A DNA stretch of 64,000 bases from contig JAAYDF010000244.1 in assembly GCA_012729395.1 (NCBI GenBank), positions 16,511-80,510 on the forward strand. Direction: 5' to 3'. The translations under genes and the position numbers were made by a program. The DNA comes from Phycisphaerae bacterium (GTDB taxonomy: Bacteria > Planctomycetota > Phycisphaerae > UBA1845 > PWPN01). Of the stretch, positions 36,697 to 45,217 are shown in pieces. The number at the start of each line of letters is the position of its first letter. Positions within the stretch are counted from its first letter, which is position 1. The notes beneath the pieces were generated by a model. It searched no databases, was not told the origin of the DNA, and was given only the letters and a program-made list of their open reading frames with translations.

Positions 36697-37431
36697 ATGC
36701 GGCCGCGAATCGGTATCACTTGCAGTTATCAAATCACCCGGGCGGACAACGGCTATGAATGGCCTCGTCTCGCCCTTGACGCCCGGTTTTGCGACGCGGT
36801 CTATCGGGCCGGCGGCCTCCCGGTGATCATTCCACCGGCTCCCGATCCGGCCGACCTGGAGTTGATTCTGGAGCCGCTGGCTGGAGTCATTCTCACCGGT
36901 GGCCCCGATGTGCCCTCCGAACGCTACGGCATGCCCCCACACCCGGAGACCAAGCCCTTTCACCCGCGACGCGATGCCAGTGATTTCACCGTCGCCGCGT
37001 TCGCCGATCGTCGTGAGCTGCCGGTGTTGGCCATTTGCTGCGGCATCCAGGAATGGAATGTCCACCGCGGGGGCACGCTCCATCCTCACCTGCCCGATTG
37101 CGACTGGCAGCCCCGGGTCGTCCACCGCGATAGCGACACCTTCGCCGCTCATCCGGTGCGGCTGGCCGAGGGCAGTCTGGTTCATCGGATCGTTGCGGTC
37201 AACCCGCTCGCCGTCAATAGCTCCCATCACCAGGGCCTCGACCGGCTGGGCGAGAACCTCGTGCCCACCGCCTGGTCGGAGGACGGCTTGGTCGAAGCCG
37301 TTGAAGATCCTCGCCGTCCGTTCTGCCTCGGCGTTCAATGGCACCCGGAAGACATGCCCGATGATCCTCTCCAGCAAAAGCTTCTCGCCGCTCTGGTGAT
37401 CGCCGCCCGGTCAGCTTGCGATCGCTCGTAG
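36697..37431 (+). CDS. Class I glutamine amidotransferase-like hydrolase (gamma-glutamyl-GABA hydrolase family, C26)
   Basis: Probably hydrolyses a gamma-glutamyl amide; the family includes PuuD. Motifs: RPRIGITCSYQITRA at the start, LILEPLAGVILTGGPDVPSE, the nucleophile Cys in LAICCGIQEWNVHRGGTLHP (family usually CRG-Q), VNSSHHQGLDRLG, and the catalytic His-Glu in GVQWHPED. 244 residues. ATG 36697 is used because the frame upstream lacks family sequence; GAGGA lies about 11 nt before it. Isolated from other polyamine genes, so substrate is open. Confidence 0.88.
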   Translation: MRPRIGITCSYQITRADNGYEWPRLALDARFCDAVYRAGGLPVIIPPAPDPADLELILEPLAGVILTGGPDVPSERYGMPPHPETKPFHPRRDASDFTVAAFADRRELPVLAICCGIQEWNVHRGGTLHPHLPDCDWQPRVVHRDSDTFAAHPVRLAEGSLVHRIVAVNPLAVNSSHHQGLDRLGENLVPTAWSEDGLVEAVEDPRRPFCLGVQWHPEDMPDDPLQQKLLAALVIAARSACDRS

Positions 37432-37967
37432 CAGTCGCCCCGTGGAGTGGCCCTGCCCCGCGTTTCTCGCGGCGAAGGCTGCGATGTAGTCCGCCGCTCT
37501 TCGCGAGGAAGGAAGCTTGCATGGTGCGAGCCGTAACGCGGTTCCTCGTATTGTGGCGTGTTTGCGGCCCCGAACCGCGACGCGGTTCCAGAGCACAGCC
37601 CGGGGTCGCGCAGCGCACCCCGGGATTTATGCCAACAGGCACAGACCAACCCCGAAGGGGTTGCATACGTGATGATGCTCGGGGGTAAAGAACGGTAAAA
37701 GGTTCGAGGCTACATATGAAACCCTTTCAGGGTGTGTTGTATCGCGGTTGGCCTCGTGCCCCAGGGTGCGCTGCGCGACCCTGGGCTGTGTTATCGAACG
37801 CCTTCGGCGTTGTGTGCATCGCGTACCGGGGACGCTCAATACGGACCGGGGGCGCTCGAAAGAATGGAACCACTGGTGGACATATGGCTGGCTGGCTGAG
37901 CGGGCGCTCAACGCATACAGAGGCGGGCGACGCTGCGAAGCATCGCTGTCATATCAGCCCTTAGCCT
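37432..37967. other. Repeat-only intergenic region
   Basis: About 536 bases of mosaic small palindromes and no coding signal; see repeat at 37557-37815. Confidence 0.6.
37557..37815. repeat. Mosaic of short GC-rich palindromes
   Basis: Contains CCGAACCGCGACGCGGTTCC, CCCGGGGTCGCGCAGCGCAC..CCCGGG, AACCCCGAAGGGGTT (37649-37663), CCAGGGTGCGCTGCGCGACC..TGG (37761-37785) and AACGCCTTCGGCGTT (37798-37812). Two of these are the same motif in opposite orientation (CCCGGGGTCGCGCAGCGCAC and GGTGCGCTGCGCGACC). Unlike the units at 22.9 and 63.4 kb. Confidence 0.75.
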
Positions 37968-39755
37968 TCATCCTTCAACTTCCGGCATCGCCGGTGCCTG
38001 CAACTCGGACTCCGGTCGCCCCGTCGGTTCGAGCGGGCCAAACGCGTCCTCGACATCCGGCTCTTCCCATCGCACCTCCGCGTTGATTGCCTGCTTGGCT
38101 GACAGCCGGTACATCAACTCCAGGATGAACGCATAATCCAACTCGAGACCTTCGATCTTGCCGCTCCGATCGCGGGCCAGGTTTTGCCCGAGGAATCGGA
38201 TCAGCGGTGGGACACCCATTGGAGCTTTCAGCGGGCCGAGGGTCACCGTGCCGCTCGGATCTTTCCGCAGGATGGTGACCACTCCATCGCCCGCGCTCGC
38301 CGACAGAGTGATCGGTTTGCCGGCCTCGTGGTACAGCAGCGGTGGCCTGCAGACCATGCGATCGCCACCGATCAACGCGATTCGTCGAATCTCAGTCCGC
38401 CGGGCGTAGATTAACGGCGTTCCATTGCTCGGGACCAACTCTAACAGGAAGTTCTCAGGGTCGCGGCCCACGACGGTCTGTATGATCGGACGTGGATCGA
38501 CCTCGCGCAGGGCCTCGTAAGCGAGAATCCGAATGCGCGGCTCATCTGAGTCCAACAACTCGCGCAACGCGATTCCCGCCCGGTGTCGACGACCGCTTCG
38601 ACCTAGTTCGCGAACGGCTTGCCGCCGAAACGGACTGTCCGGGTCTCGTGCGTGCCGGATGATCACCTCGATTGCCAGATCATCTCCCAGGCGCAGTCCG
38701 GTTCGGGCTGCGTAGAAGTTCACTGGCCGCCGGCCATGCGTGTACAGCGGTTGCAGCATGGCCACCGTGGATACACCGATGCCCTCCAGGGCCAGGCTGA
38801 CTTCATGAAGCGGGGCTTCCGGCCGCGTCAGTTCGCCCACCAGAGTCTTCGCGCGATCTTCGATCTCCATCGGCGACGTCGTCAGCGGTAGGTACAGGAT
38901 ACCTTCCAGAAACCGCCCCACGTCGCTACGATTCGCCGGCGGAACCTGGATCACAACCGTACTCGGGTTCACAGCGTCAGCCACCTTGCTTTCGTTGGGG
39001 AACCGGCGATTGATGGCGTCCATCACTTGGCGGACTGTCGCATAGGATTCCACTACCGCCATCAGGCTCAGCTTTCGCTCTGTCATGTTCATCCCGCCGC
39101 CGATCACCGTTCCTTCCCGCGGATTGATGGTCGTTGCGGCTGAGCCGCCGGTCGCAAAGGGGTTGGTGAAGATGGGCCCCCGAGCACGAGCGCAAGTCGT
39201 GCCCGCCAGAGTCTCTGTCGGACCTCCGTCTCGATAGATCTTCAGGTCGCAGGGCAAAAGGTATCCCCCGCTAAGCGATTGCGTGTCGGGATCCACCGCC
39301 TGGACCGTCACGTCGAACGTCCGCTGCCCCGCCGCCCCGGGCGGAACCTCCCCGTCTACCACCACCACCGCCGTGTCCAGGCTGGCAATGATCTTCGAGA
39401 TGGGTACGTCCTCCCTGCGCGAATCGGTTCGCGTCGGCCGCTCTCGCAGGATCTGCTTCTCCAGGTACTCCCGCACGCTCGGGGGACAATTGCGGCTGCC
39501 CTGGCCCGCAAGTCGTGTCACCACTCCGTAGCCCCGCACTCGGAGCGATCGTCCACCCTGCACATACGTAGCCGAGCTGATCGTTCCTCGTGTGGCCTCC
39601 GTGACCGTCAGACGCAACGCGTCCTCGTCCTCCGTGAGGGTTCCCTCCGGACGCGCCGCGCTACGCTCGGACATGTCCCAATCCGAGCAGCCAGCCAGCA
39701 AAACAATGAGGATCAAAGCCGGTCCAAGAAGTCGGCGTGTATCGCGGCGAGTCAT
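37968..39755 (-). CDS. FlgI-like (flagellar P-ring) lipoprotein with C-terminal HEAT-like region
   Basis: Outer-membrane-directed lipoprotein. ATG 39755 (GGAGG 9 nt upstream) gives a signal peptide ending in the lipobox LIVLLAGC. Residues about 75-320 resemble FlgI, the P-ring subunit (GYGVVTRLAGQGSRNCPPSV, TAVVVVDGEVPPGA, FDVTVQAVDPDTQSLSGGYL, VADAVNPSTVVIQVPP). Thereafter, instead of ending, the chain adds a helical repeat-like region (FRRQAVRELGRSGRRHRAGI, IRILAYEALREVDPRPI) and a beta-rich tail. No FlgH or other flagellar gene adjoins it. It may be a planctomycete P-ring variant or a P-ring-derived envelope protein. Confidence 0.75.
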   Translation of the reverse strand: MTRRDTRRLLGPALILIVLLAGCSDWDMSERSAARPEGTLTEDEDALRLTVTEATRGTISSATYVQGGRSLRVRGYGVVTRLAGQGSRNCPPSVREYLEKQILRERPTRTDSRREDVPISKIIASLDTAVVVVDGEVPPGAAGQRTFDVTVQAVDPDTQSLSGGYLLPCDLKIYRDGGPTETLAGTTCARARGPIFTNPFATGGSAATTINPREGTVIGGGMNMTERKLSLMAVVESYATVRQVMDAINRRFPNESKVADAVNPSTVVIQVPPANRSDVGRFLEGILYLPLTTSPMEIEDRAKTLVGELTRPEAPLHEVSLALEGIGVSTVAMLQPLYTHGRRPVNFYAARTGLRLGDDLAIEVIIRHARDPDSPFRRQAVRELGRSGRRHRAGIALRELLDSDEPRIRILAYEALREVDPRPIIQTVVGRDPENFLLELVPSNGTPLIYARRTEIRRIALIGGDRMVCRPPLLYHEAGKPITLSASAGDGVVTILRKDPSGTVTLGPLKAPMGVPPLIRFLGQNLARDRSGKIEGLELDYAFILELMYRLSAKQAINAEVRWEEPDVEDAFGPLEPTGRPESELQAPAMPEVEG

Positions 39756-39950
39756 CAGGGCGAGGCCTCCGGACTGTAGAAGCAGGCGGGGAAAGGCCGG
39801 GTGTGTCATTGATTCAGCCACTCACGGCCTCGCGCAACCGATATCGGGCGAGTGCCCACATATTTCCATCGTATCCCGTCCGGTTGTCCCAGCCTTGGAT
39901 CTTCAGGGTAATGCGGCGAGTACAATCTTGTCCAGTCGCTCGCGGGATTG

Positions 39951-40841
39951 TCACGAGTCTGGGAAGTATCGGCCCACAAGCGGCCTGAGCGTCTCTACCA
40001 ACCCCGGATCGACCATGGACTTGTCCGACCAGATCCCCATGGCCAGCGCGTTCTCATAGGGCCAGGGGGCGGGCAGTGCCTCGGCCAGCATGGGGATCGC
40101 CACTCGCATCAGACTGATTGCCCGCGCCGTCACCGCGTTCAGGTTGTCCACAATCTCCTGCAGTAATGCTTGGCGGGTCTTCCCCGGGTCGTGAGGCCTC
40201 CAGCAGTCGTAGTCCGTGGGCAGGGCGATCAGTGCGTAGCTGATTTCCGCCTCCCGTGCCAGCTTCGCCTCCGGCATGCAAGTCATGCCGATCAGATCCC
40301 CGCCCCAGCTTCGGTGCATCTTCGCCTCGGCTACGGTCGAGAACTGTGGACCCTCCATGCAAACATAGGTTCCTCTCGTGTGCACCTTCCCATCCGCCTG
40401 TTCGCCCGCTCGAATCAGCAAATCGCGCAGCTTCGGGCAGAACGGCTCCGAGAACTCCACATGAGCCACCAAGCCTTGGTCAAAGAATGTTCCCGCCCGA
40501 CGGTAGGTCCGGTCAATGACTTGGTCGCAGATGACCAGGTCGCGAGGTGCGATTTCCTCACGCAGGCTGCCGGTAGCTCCGCTGGCCAGGATGTGCGTCA
40601 CTCCGAGTTTCTTCATCGCGAAGATATTGGCCCGGTAGGGGACGGCCGATGGGCTGAGGAGATGGCCGGGCCCGTGCCGTGACAGAAACGCCACGTCCAC
40701 ACCCTGCCAATTGGCAACGAGCACCGGTCCGCTGGGTGGGCCGAATGGCGTCTCAACGACTACCTCTCTCCCACCGACCTCCGCAGCCAGAACTTGGCCG
40801 ACGCCGGTTCCGCCTACAATGCCGATCCGAACTCCCTGCAC
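39951..40841 (-). CDS. mtnP: S-methyl-5'-thioadenosine phosphorylase (MTAP/PNP family)
   Basis: Phosphorolyses methylthioadenosine (or a purine nucleoside) in methionine salvage. Motifs: IGIVGGTGVGQVL, FLSRHGPGHLLSPS (phosphate-binding His), ILASGATGSLREEI, the family signature YVCMEGPQFSTVAEA, GMTCMPEAKLAREAEISYA, and the catalytic Asp in LPTDYDCW. MTAP-type residues are favoured over purine nucleoside phosphorylase by the overall arrangement. GTG start (40839-40841) with GGGAGGAGG about 8 nt upstream. 296 residues. Confidence 0.9.
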   Translation of the reverse strand: MQGVRIGIVGGTGVGQVLAAEVGGREVVVETPFGPPSGPVLVANWQGVDVAFLSRHGPGHLLSPSAVPYRANIFAMKKLGVTHILASGATGSLREEIAPRDLVICDQVIDRTYRRAGTFFDQGLVAHVEFSEPFCPKLRDLLIRAGEQADGKVHTRGTYVCMEGPQFSTVAEAKMHRSWGGDLIGMTCMPEAKLAREAEISYALIALPTDYDCWRPHDPGKTRQALLQEIVDNLNAVTARAISLMRVAIPMLAEALPAPWPYENALAMGIWSDKSMVDPGLVETLRPLVGRYFPDS

Positions 40842-40948
40842 GAGTCAACCTCCTCCCTGGTTTGCACCGCGGTCCGCGTGACTGAAGCAGGGGGCATTCT
40901 CTCCGATCCCCGCCACGGGAGCCAGCCCAGGTTTCTATGCTTGCCGGA

Positions 40949-40974
40949 GAATAGTTGAGACGATAGAATAGTTG
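40949..40974. promoter_or_regulatory. Direct repeat GAATAGTTG in the mtnP/MarR divergent region
   Basis: GAATAGTTG at 40949-40957 and again at 40966-40974, 17 bp apart, in the AT-rich part of the 254-bp gap upstream of the MarR gene. Possible operator or promoter element; unproven. Confidence 0.35.
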
Positions 40975-41095
40975 TTGATCAGGTAATTATTCTGGAGCCG
41001 CAAGGGGATACGCGCGGTTGGCAGGTTCCAGTGCGGCTGGGGGCGAAGTGGGAACCACGTAGGGCAGGACGCTGAATTCCTGGAGGAAGAAGAGA

Positions 41096-41569
41096 GTGTC
41101 TGACTTAACACAAGCTCAGCAACTACAAGAATTTGCCGACGAGATCTTCGAGGTCAGCAAGACATCCTGGGCGATCCAGAGTCGAGCCAAGGCCAAAGGC
41201 CATGTGGAGATCACCGAGACCGAGTTTCTGGCCCTGGACGTCCTCGTGAGGGCCAGCCGTTCCTTGCATGTAGGCGAGATCCAACGAGAGTTGGGCATCT
41301 TGCCCGCCCAGATGTCCCGCGTGATCAGGTCACTCGAACACAAGGGTGAAAAGCCCTTGGTCAAATGCCAGATCAATCCGGAGGACAAGAGGAAGATTGA
41401 CGTCGAGTTGACGGCGGTTGGCAAGGAAACGCATCGGGCCTATCGGCAGTGGAAACTGGGGACTATCCAGGAAATGATGCTGACGCTCAGCGAGCAGGAC
41501 CGAAACGAGTTGGTCCGAATCCTCCGGCTGATTCGTGCTGGAGCTTCTAAGGCTTTTCATGACAAGTGA
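41096..41569 (+). CDS. MarR-like winged-helix transcriptional regulator
   Basis: 157 residues with the MarR layout: helix-rich N-terminus, winged helix (ITETEFLALDVLVRASRSLH, VGEIQRELGILPAQMSRVIR, SLEHKGEKPLVKCQINPEDK with the basic wing RKIDVELTAVG), and C-terminal dimerising helices (EMMLTLSEQDRNELVRILRL). GTG start with GGAGGAAG upstream. Binding sites and ligand unknown; the direct repeat in its own upstream region is a candidate operator. Convergent with nothing; next gene 121 nt downstream. Confidence 0.75.
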   Translation: MSDLTQAQQLQEFADEIFEVSKTSWAIQSRAKAKGHVEITETEFLALDVLVRASRSLHVGEIQRELGILPAQMSRVIRSLEHKGEKPLVKCQINPEDKRKIDVELTAVGKETHRAYRQWKLGTIQEMMLTLSEQDRNELVRILRLIRAGASKAFHDK

Positions 41570-41690
41570 TTATGGGGGGACGAAAAAAATGTGATGTTTT
41601 TAGTACCGCGGCGCCAACTTTTTCTCGGTTGGCATTGTCTAAGATACTGAACCGACCCGCAGGGGGCCGGCAGATTGAAGGAGCACAAGT

Positions 41691-42029
41691 ATGTTCGCTT
41701 CGCGCAAAACCTGGGTTGTGGCAGGGTTGGTCGTAGGCGGATTACTCCTGGGGTGGGGGGCCGATCAAGCAAGCGCCCAATACTACTCGGTTTACAGATA
41801 CTACTCTCCGGCTCCGGTCTACTATGCTCCGGCACCGGTGTACTATGCCCCTCCGCCCGTGGTTGTTGCCCCGGCACCGGTGTACTACGCACCACCGGCC
41901 GTTGTGTACAGCCCGCCGGTGCGTACGGTGTCTTTCGGCTTCGGCTACAGCAGTGGTCGGCACTATCACCATCGCCGCAGCTATTCGCCGGCGCGATCAT
42001 GGGGTTTCGGGTTCGGTTTCGGTCGGTGA
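41691..42029 (+). CDS. Secreted Tyr/Pro-rich repeat protein
   Basis: 112 residues: a signal peptide (KTWVVAGLVVGGLLLGWGA, cleavage near ASAQ) then about 60 residues of YYxPAPVYYAP and APAPVYYAPPAV repeats and a Gly/Phe/Arg-rich end (RSWGFGFGFGR). AAGGAG lies 8 nt before ATG 41691 and a terminator follows at 42102-42135, so it is a complete gene. Such low-complexity exported proteins are common in planctomycetes; a structural or wall-surface role is inference. Confidence 0.75.
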   Translation: MFASRKTWVVAGLVVGGLLLGWGADQASAQYYSVYRYYSPAPVYYAPAPVYYAPPPVVVAPAPVYYAPPAVVYSPPVRTVSFGFGYSSGRHYHHRRSYSPARSWGFGFGFGR

Positions 42030-42101
42030 CTGACCGGGGGCTGCTGCGGGGATCGGGCGGGAGTCACAGTTTTCTGACGTAGGCGGTGGAGTCTACGCGG
42101 C

Positions 42102-42135
42102 ATCACGCCGGGTGCGGCGCCCGGCGTGATTTTTT
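42102..42135 (+). terminator. Rho-independent terminator of the Tyr/Pro-rich gene
   Basis: ATCACGCCGGG (42102-42112), 7-nt loop, CCCGGCGTGAT (42120-42130), then TTTTT (42131-42135). Perfect 11-bp stem. Confidence 0.93.
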
Positions 42136-42146
42136 GCGCTCACAGG

Positions 42147-42255
42147 AAAAGGGTGTCAGGATGATTTTTCGGCGGTTGAACCAGGGGTTCAACCGCCGAA
42201 AAATCATCCTGACACCCTTTTTCCTCCGAAAAATCATCCTGACACCCTTTTTCCT
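42147..42255. repeat. 36-bp perfect hairpin plus 30-bp tandem duplication
   Basis: Arms at 42147-42182 and 42186-42221 are perfect reverse complements with a 3-nt loop (AGG); the arm begins AAAAGGGTGTCAGGATG. A 30-bp unit (CCGAAAAATCATCCTGACAC plus CCTTTTTCCT) is then duplicated head-to-tail at 42196-42225 and 42226-42255. On the minus strand it lies right after the rpsD stop and could act as its terminator. Confidence 0.92.
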
Positions 42256-42270
42256 CTTCTGTGGGATTGA

Positions 42271-42879
42271 CTAGCGGGTGTAGAACTCGATGACAGCGCT
42301 GAACTCGACCTCGAAGGGCAGACGGATGTCCTCGGGGGTGGGCAGGCGCAGGACTTGTCCTTCGACCTTGTTCATGTCGGCGCTGAGCCAAGCGGGGAGG
42401 GCGGCCTCTGAGCCGCTCTCGGTGCAGGCCTTGACATATGGCTTGCTGCTGTCCTTGACGGAGATCAGGTCGCCGGTGCTGACGGTGAAACCGGGTCGGT
42501 CGACGCGACGGCCGTTCACGAGGAAGTGGCCGTGGGCGACCATCTGGCGAGCCTGCCAGATGGTGCGTGCCCAGCCGAGTCGGCGGATGACGTTGTCGAG
42601 CCGGGTCTCGAGGATGATCTGCAAGGCCTCGGGGGTGTTAGTTTTGGACTTGGACGCCTTGTCCATGTAGCGTCGCAATTGGGTGTTGCGGATGTTGTAG
42701 TAAGCGGCGAGCTTCTGCTTTTCGAGAAGCTGTCGGCCGTACAGAGTACGTCGGGCGGGCCGGAAGCCGTGCATGCCCGGGCGGGTGGTGCGCTGGAGGT
42801 TGAGGTGCTTGGGAGTTTCCGCGACGGGGACGCCGAGGCTGCGACTCAAGCGAACTTTCGGTCCGCAGTAATTGCCCAT
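42271..42879 (-). CDS. rpsD: 30S ribosomal protein S4
   Basis: Primary 16S-binding protein of the small subunit. ATG 42879 begins MGNYCGPKVRLSRSLGVPVA; S4 core TLYGRQLLEKQKLAAYYNI, LETRLDNVIRRLGWARTIWQ, ARQMVAHGHFLVNGRRVDRP follow, and the C-terminus ends SAVIEFYTR as in many S4 proteins. 202 residues. The frame is open upstream to 43455 but that part is repetitive and not S4. Here rpsD stands alone rather than in the alpha operon. Confidence 0.96.
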   Translation of the reverse strand: MGNYCGPKVRLSRSLGVPVAETPKHLNLQRTTRPGMHGFRPARRTLYGRQLLEKQKLAAYYNIRNTQLRRYMDKASKSKTNTPEALQIILETRLDNVIRRLGWARTIWQARQMVAHGHFLVNGRRVDRPGFTVSTGDLISVKDSSKPYVKACTESGSEAALPAWLSADMNKVEGQVLRLPTPEDIRLPFEVEFSAVIEFYTR

Positions 42880-43177
42880 GGGTAAGGCTGCTCCTGTCTG
42901 AGGTCTATGTTGTCCGACGGTCTCATTCCGAACGACTAGCGGCCGGCGCATGTCAACAGCGCGGGCCTGGCCCTGCCTGGGCCGACTAGAACAGGGCAGT
43001 TTACGGTCTCGGCGGCCCAGGGTCAAGGGGGCGCTTTCTGCGGATTGTTGGGTTGGCGTGTCAGGGAGGAGTGCGAGCTCCGGGTGGGGATGGGCGGGCT
43101 GAGTATGGCTCTGGCGGCCGGGCTCGGGCTCGGTGATGATGGCTGGTTTGTGCGGTGAAATGCGTGGAGGTTGATCG

Positions 43178-43972
43178 ATGGCAGGAGATGACGTGAAGGC
43201 ACGGCTTGGCGTGGCGGTGGAGGCTGCCCGGCAGGCGGGGCGTGTGACGCTGAAGTACTTTCGGCAGTCGGATCTGGCGGTGGAGCGGAAGCCGGATGGT
43301 ACGCCGGTGACGGTCGCGGACCGGTTGGCCGAGGAACTGCTTCGCGGCGAGATCGAGCGGGCCTTTCCGGAGGATGCGATTCGGGGTGAGGAATGGCCTG
43401 ATCGGCCTGGGGACTCGGGTTTCCAATGGTATCTTGACCCGATCGATGGGACCAAGTCGTTCGTTCATGGTGTTCCGCTTTATGGGACGTTGGTGGGGGT
43501 GGAGTACGGTGGGCGGTGCGTGCTCGGCGTGGTCGTGCTGCCGGCGTTGGGGGAGTACATCTACGCGGCGCGGGGGCATGGGGCGTGGCATGTTTGCGGC
43601 GAATCTTCGCCGTGCCGAGCCCGGGTATCGGAGGTGGGTCGGCTGGATGACAGTTTGTTCTGTTTCACCTCGGTGAGCGAGTTCCACAAACGTGGACGTG
43701 AGGCGAGCTTCGAGATCCTGCGGTCAGGGTGCCGGCTTGCGCGAGGGTGGGGGGATTGTTATGGGTACGTGTTGGTAGCGACGGGCCGAGCGGAGGTGAT
43801 GGTGGATCCCGTGCTGAGCGTCTGGGACATGGCGGCTCTGCCGGCTATCCTCGAGGAGGCGGGCGGGACGTTTACCGACTGGCAGGGCAACGCGACGATC
43901 CACGGCGGCGACGGGGTGGGGACCAACGGCAAGGTGTTCGGGCAGGTAATGTCGGTGACCAGGGGGAGGTGA
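43178..43972 (+). CDS. Inositol-monophosphatase-family phosphatase (HisN-like)
   Basis: Metal-dependent phosphatase of the IMPase superfamily. Motifs: ERKPDGTPVTVADRLAEELL, EDAIRGEEWPD, the metal-binding WYLDPIDGTKSFVHGVPLYG, and VDPVLSVWDMAALPAILEEA with the WDxAA signature. 264 residues. The GTKSF-HG form is typical of histidinol-phosphatase HisN and of IMPase-type enzymes; no his gene adjoins. GTGGAGG precedes ATG 43178. Confidence 0.85.
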   Translation: MAGDDVKARLGVAVEAARQAGRVTLKYFRQSDLAVERKPDGTPVTVADRLAEELLRGEIERAFPEDAIRGEEWPDRPGDSGFQWYLDPIDGTKSFVHGVPLYGTLVGVEYGGRCVLGVVVLPALGEYIYAARGHGAWHVCGESSPCRARVSEVGRLDDSLFCFTSVSEFHKRGREASFEILRSGCRLARGWGDCYGYVLVATGRAEVMVDPVLSVWDMAALPAILEEAGGTFTDWQGNATIHGGDGVGTNGKVFGQVMSVTRGR

Positions 43973-44080
43973 GTGATGAGTGCTGAGTGATGGGGGGGCA
44001 GCTGCGGATGACGATACACTGAGCCGCGGACGCGAGTCCGCGGGTGTGGAAGGAGTCGATGCGGCGGGTGCGGGGGACGA

Positions 44081-45217
44081 TCAGGTTTTGAGCAGCTTGG
44101 CGCTTTTGAGGAGCAGTTCTTCGGTTTTCTCCCATCCCAGGCATGCGTCGGTGATAGACACGCCGTAGCGTAATTGTGAGCGGTCGGGCACGAAGGGCTG
44201 GTTGCCCTCGGCCAGGTTGCTTTCGAGCATAAACCCGATGATTGCGGGATTGCCTTGGGCGTGTCGTTCAAGAACGCTGCGGCAGACGGTTTCCTGGTTG
44301 CGGAACTGTTTGCTGGAGTTGGCGTGGCTGCAGTCGATCATGACCATTGCGGGCAAGCCTGCGCGGCGCAGCGCGTCGAGGGCTTGGCCGACGGCGGCAT
44401 CGTCGTAATTGGGGCCGGTTCTTCCTCCACGGAGAATCATATGTCCCCAGCGGTTGCCTCGGGTGTGGATGATGGCAGTTCGGCCCGCCTCATCGATGCC
44501 GAGGAAGCTATGCGGATGGCGGGCGGACTGCATGGCGTCGATCGCGATTTGGAAGTTGCCTTCGGTGGAGTTTTTGAAGCCGACGGGCATGGACAGGCCG
44601 CTGGCCATTTGGCGGTGAGTCTGAGATTCGGTGGTGCGGGCGCCGAGTGAGGCCCAGCTAATCAGGTCGGCGATATACTGTGGGGTGATGGGGTCGAGCA
44701 TTTCGGTGGCGGTGGGCAGGCCCATGCCGGCGATGGTGAGCAGAAGCTGCCGGGCGATGCGGATGCCGGTTTCCATGGCGAAGGATCCGTCGAGATAGGG
44801 ATCGTTGATCAGGCCTTTCCAGCCGATGGTGGTTCTCGGTTTCTCGAAGTAGACGCGCATGACGACCAAGAGTCGATCGGCGACGCGGCGACTGAGGTTG
44901 AGGAGCCGCTCGGCGTACTCGATGGCTCCCTTCTCGTCATGGATGGAGCATGGCCCGACGACGGCGAGGAGACGGTGGTCGAAGCCGCCCAGGATGCGGT
45001 GGATGGCGTCGCGGCTCTCGACAATGCAGCGGTGGGCTGGGGGGGTGATGGGGAGATCCTGGCAGATTTGCCGCGGGCTGACCAGGGGGAGGGTTTCGAC
45101 GACGTTCAGGTCGCTGGTGCGTTTTGGGGCGGACCAGCCGCCGAGGGGCTGGTCGTGGTCTTCATCCGGGTCGGGGGATGCCCAACCGCCGTTTCCGCTG
45201 GAATGACCTTCACTCAT
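44081..45217 (-). CDS. aroG: 3-deoxy-7-phosphoheptulonate (DAHP) synthase, type I (AroF/G/H)
   Basis: First step of the shikimate pathway (phosphoenolpyruvate plus erythrose 4-phosphate). The 378-residue protein has LLAVVGPCSIHDEKGAIEYA, the PEP-binding VMRVYFEKPRTTIGWKGL, GARTTESQTHRQMASGLSMP, GFKNSTEGNFQIAIDAM, HIILRGGRTGPNY-like HMILRGGRTGPNYDD, and MIDCSHANSSKQ with the metal ligands. About 25 residues longer at the N-terminus than E. coli AroG. Which aromatic amino acid feeds back is not clear. Divergent from tatA. Confidence 0.95.
   Translation of the reverse strand: MSEGHSSGNGGWASPDPDEDHDQPLGGWSAPKRTSDLNVVETLPLVSPRQICQDLPITPPAHRCIVESRDAIHRILGGFDHRLLAVVGPCSIHDEKGAIEYAERLLNLSRRVADRLLVVMRVYFEKPRTTIGWKGLINDPYLDGSFAMETGIRIARQLLLTIAGMGLPTATEMLDPITPQYIADLISWASLGARTTESQTHRQMASGLSMPVGFKNSTEGNFQIAIDAMQSARHPHSFLGIDEAGRTAIIHTRGNRWGHMILRGGRTGPNYDDAAVGQALDALRRAGLPAMVMIDCSHANSSKQFRNQETVCRSVLERHAQGNPAIIGFMLESNLAEGNQPFVPDRSQLRYGVSITDACLGWEKTEELLLKSAKLLKT

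Noticed and set aside
37690..37730. tRNA-like GGTTCGAGGC segment
   Set aside because: No acceptor or D-arm could be folded around it; part of the repeat mosaic.
42883..43455. N-terminal extension of rpsD to 43455
   Set aside because: Non-S4 sequence; S4 starts at 42879 with its usual MGNY opening.
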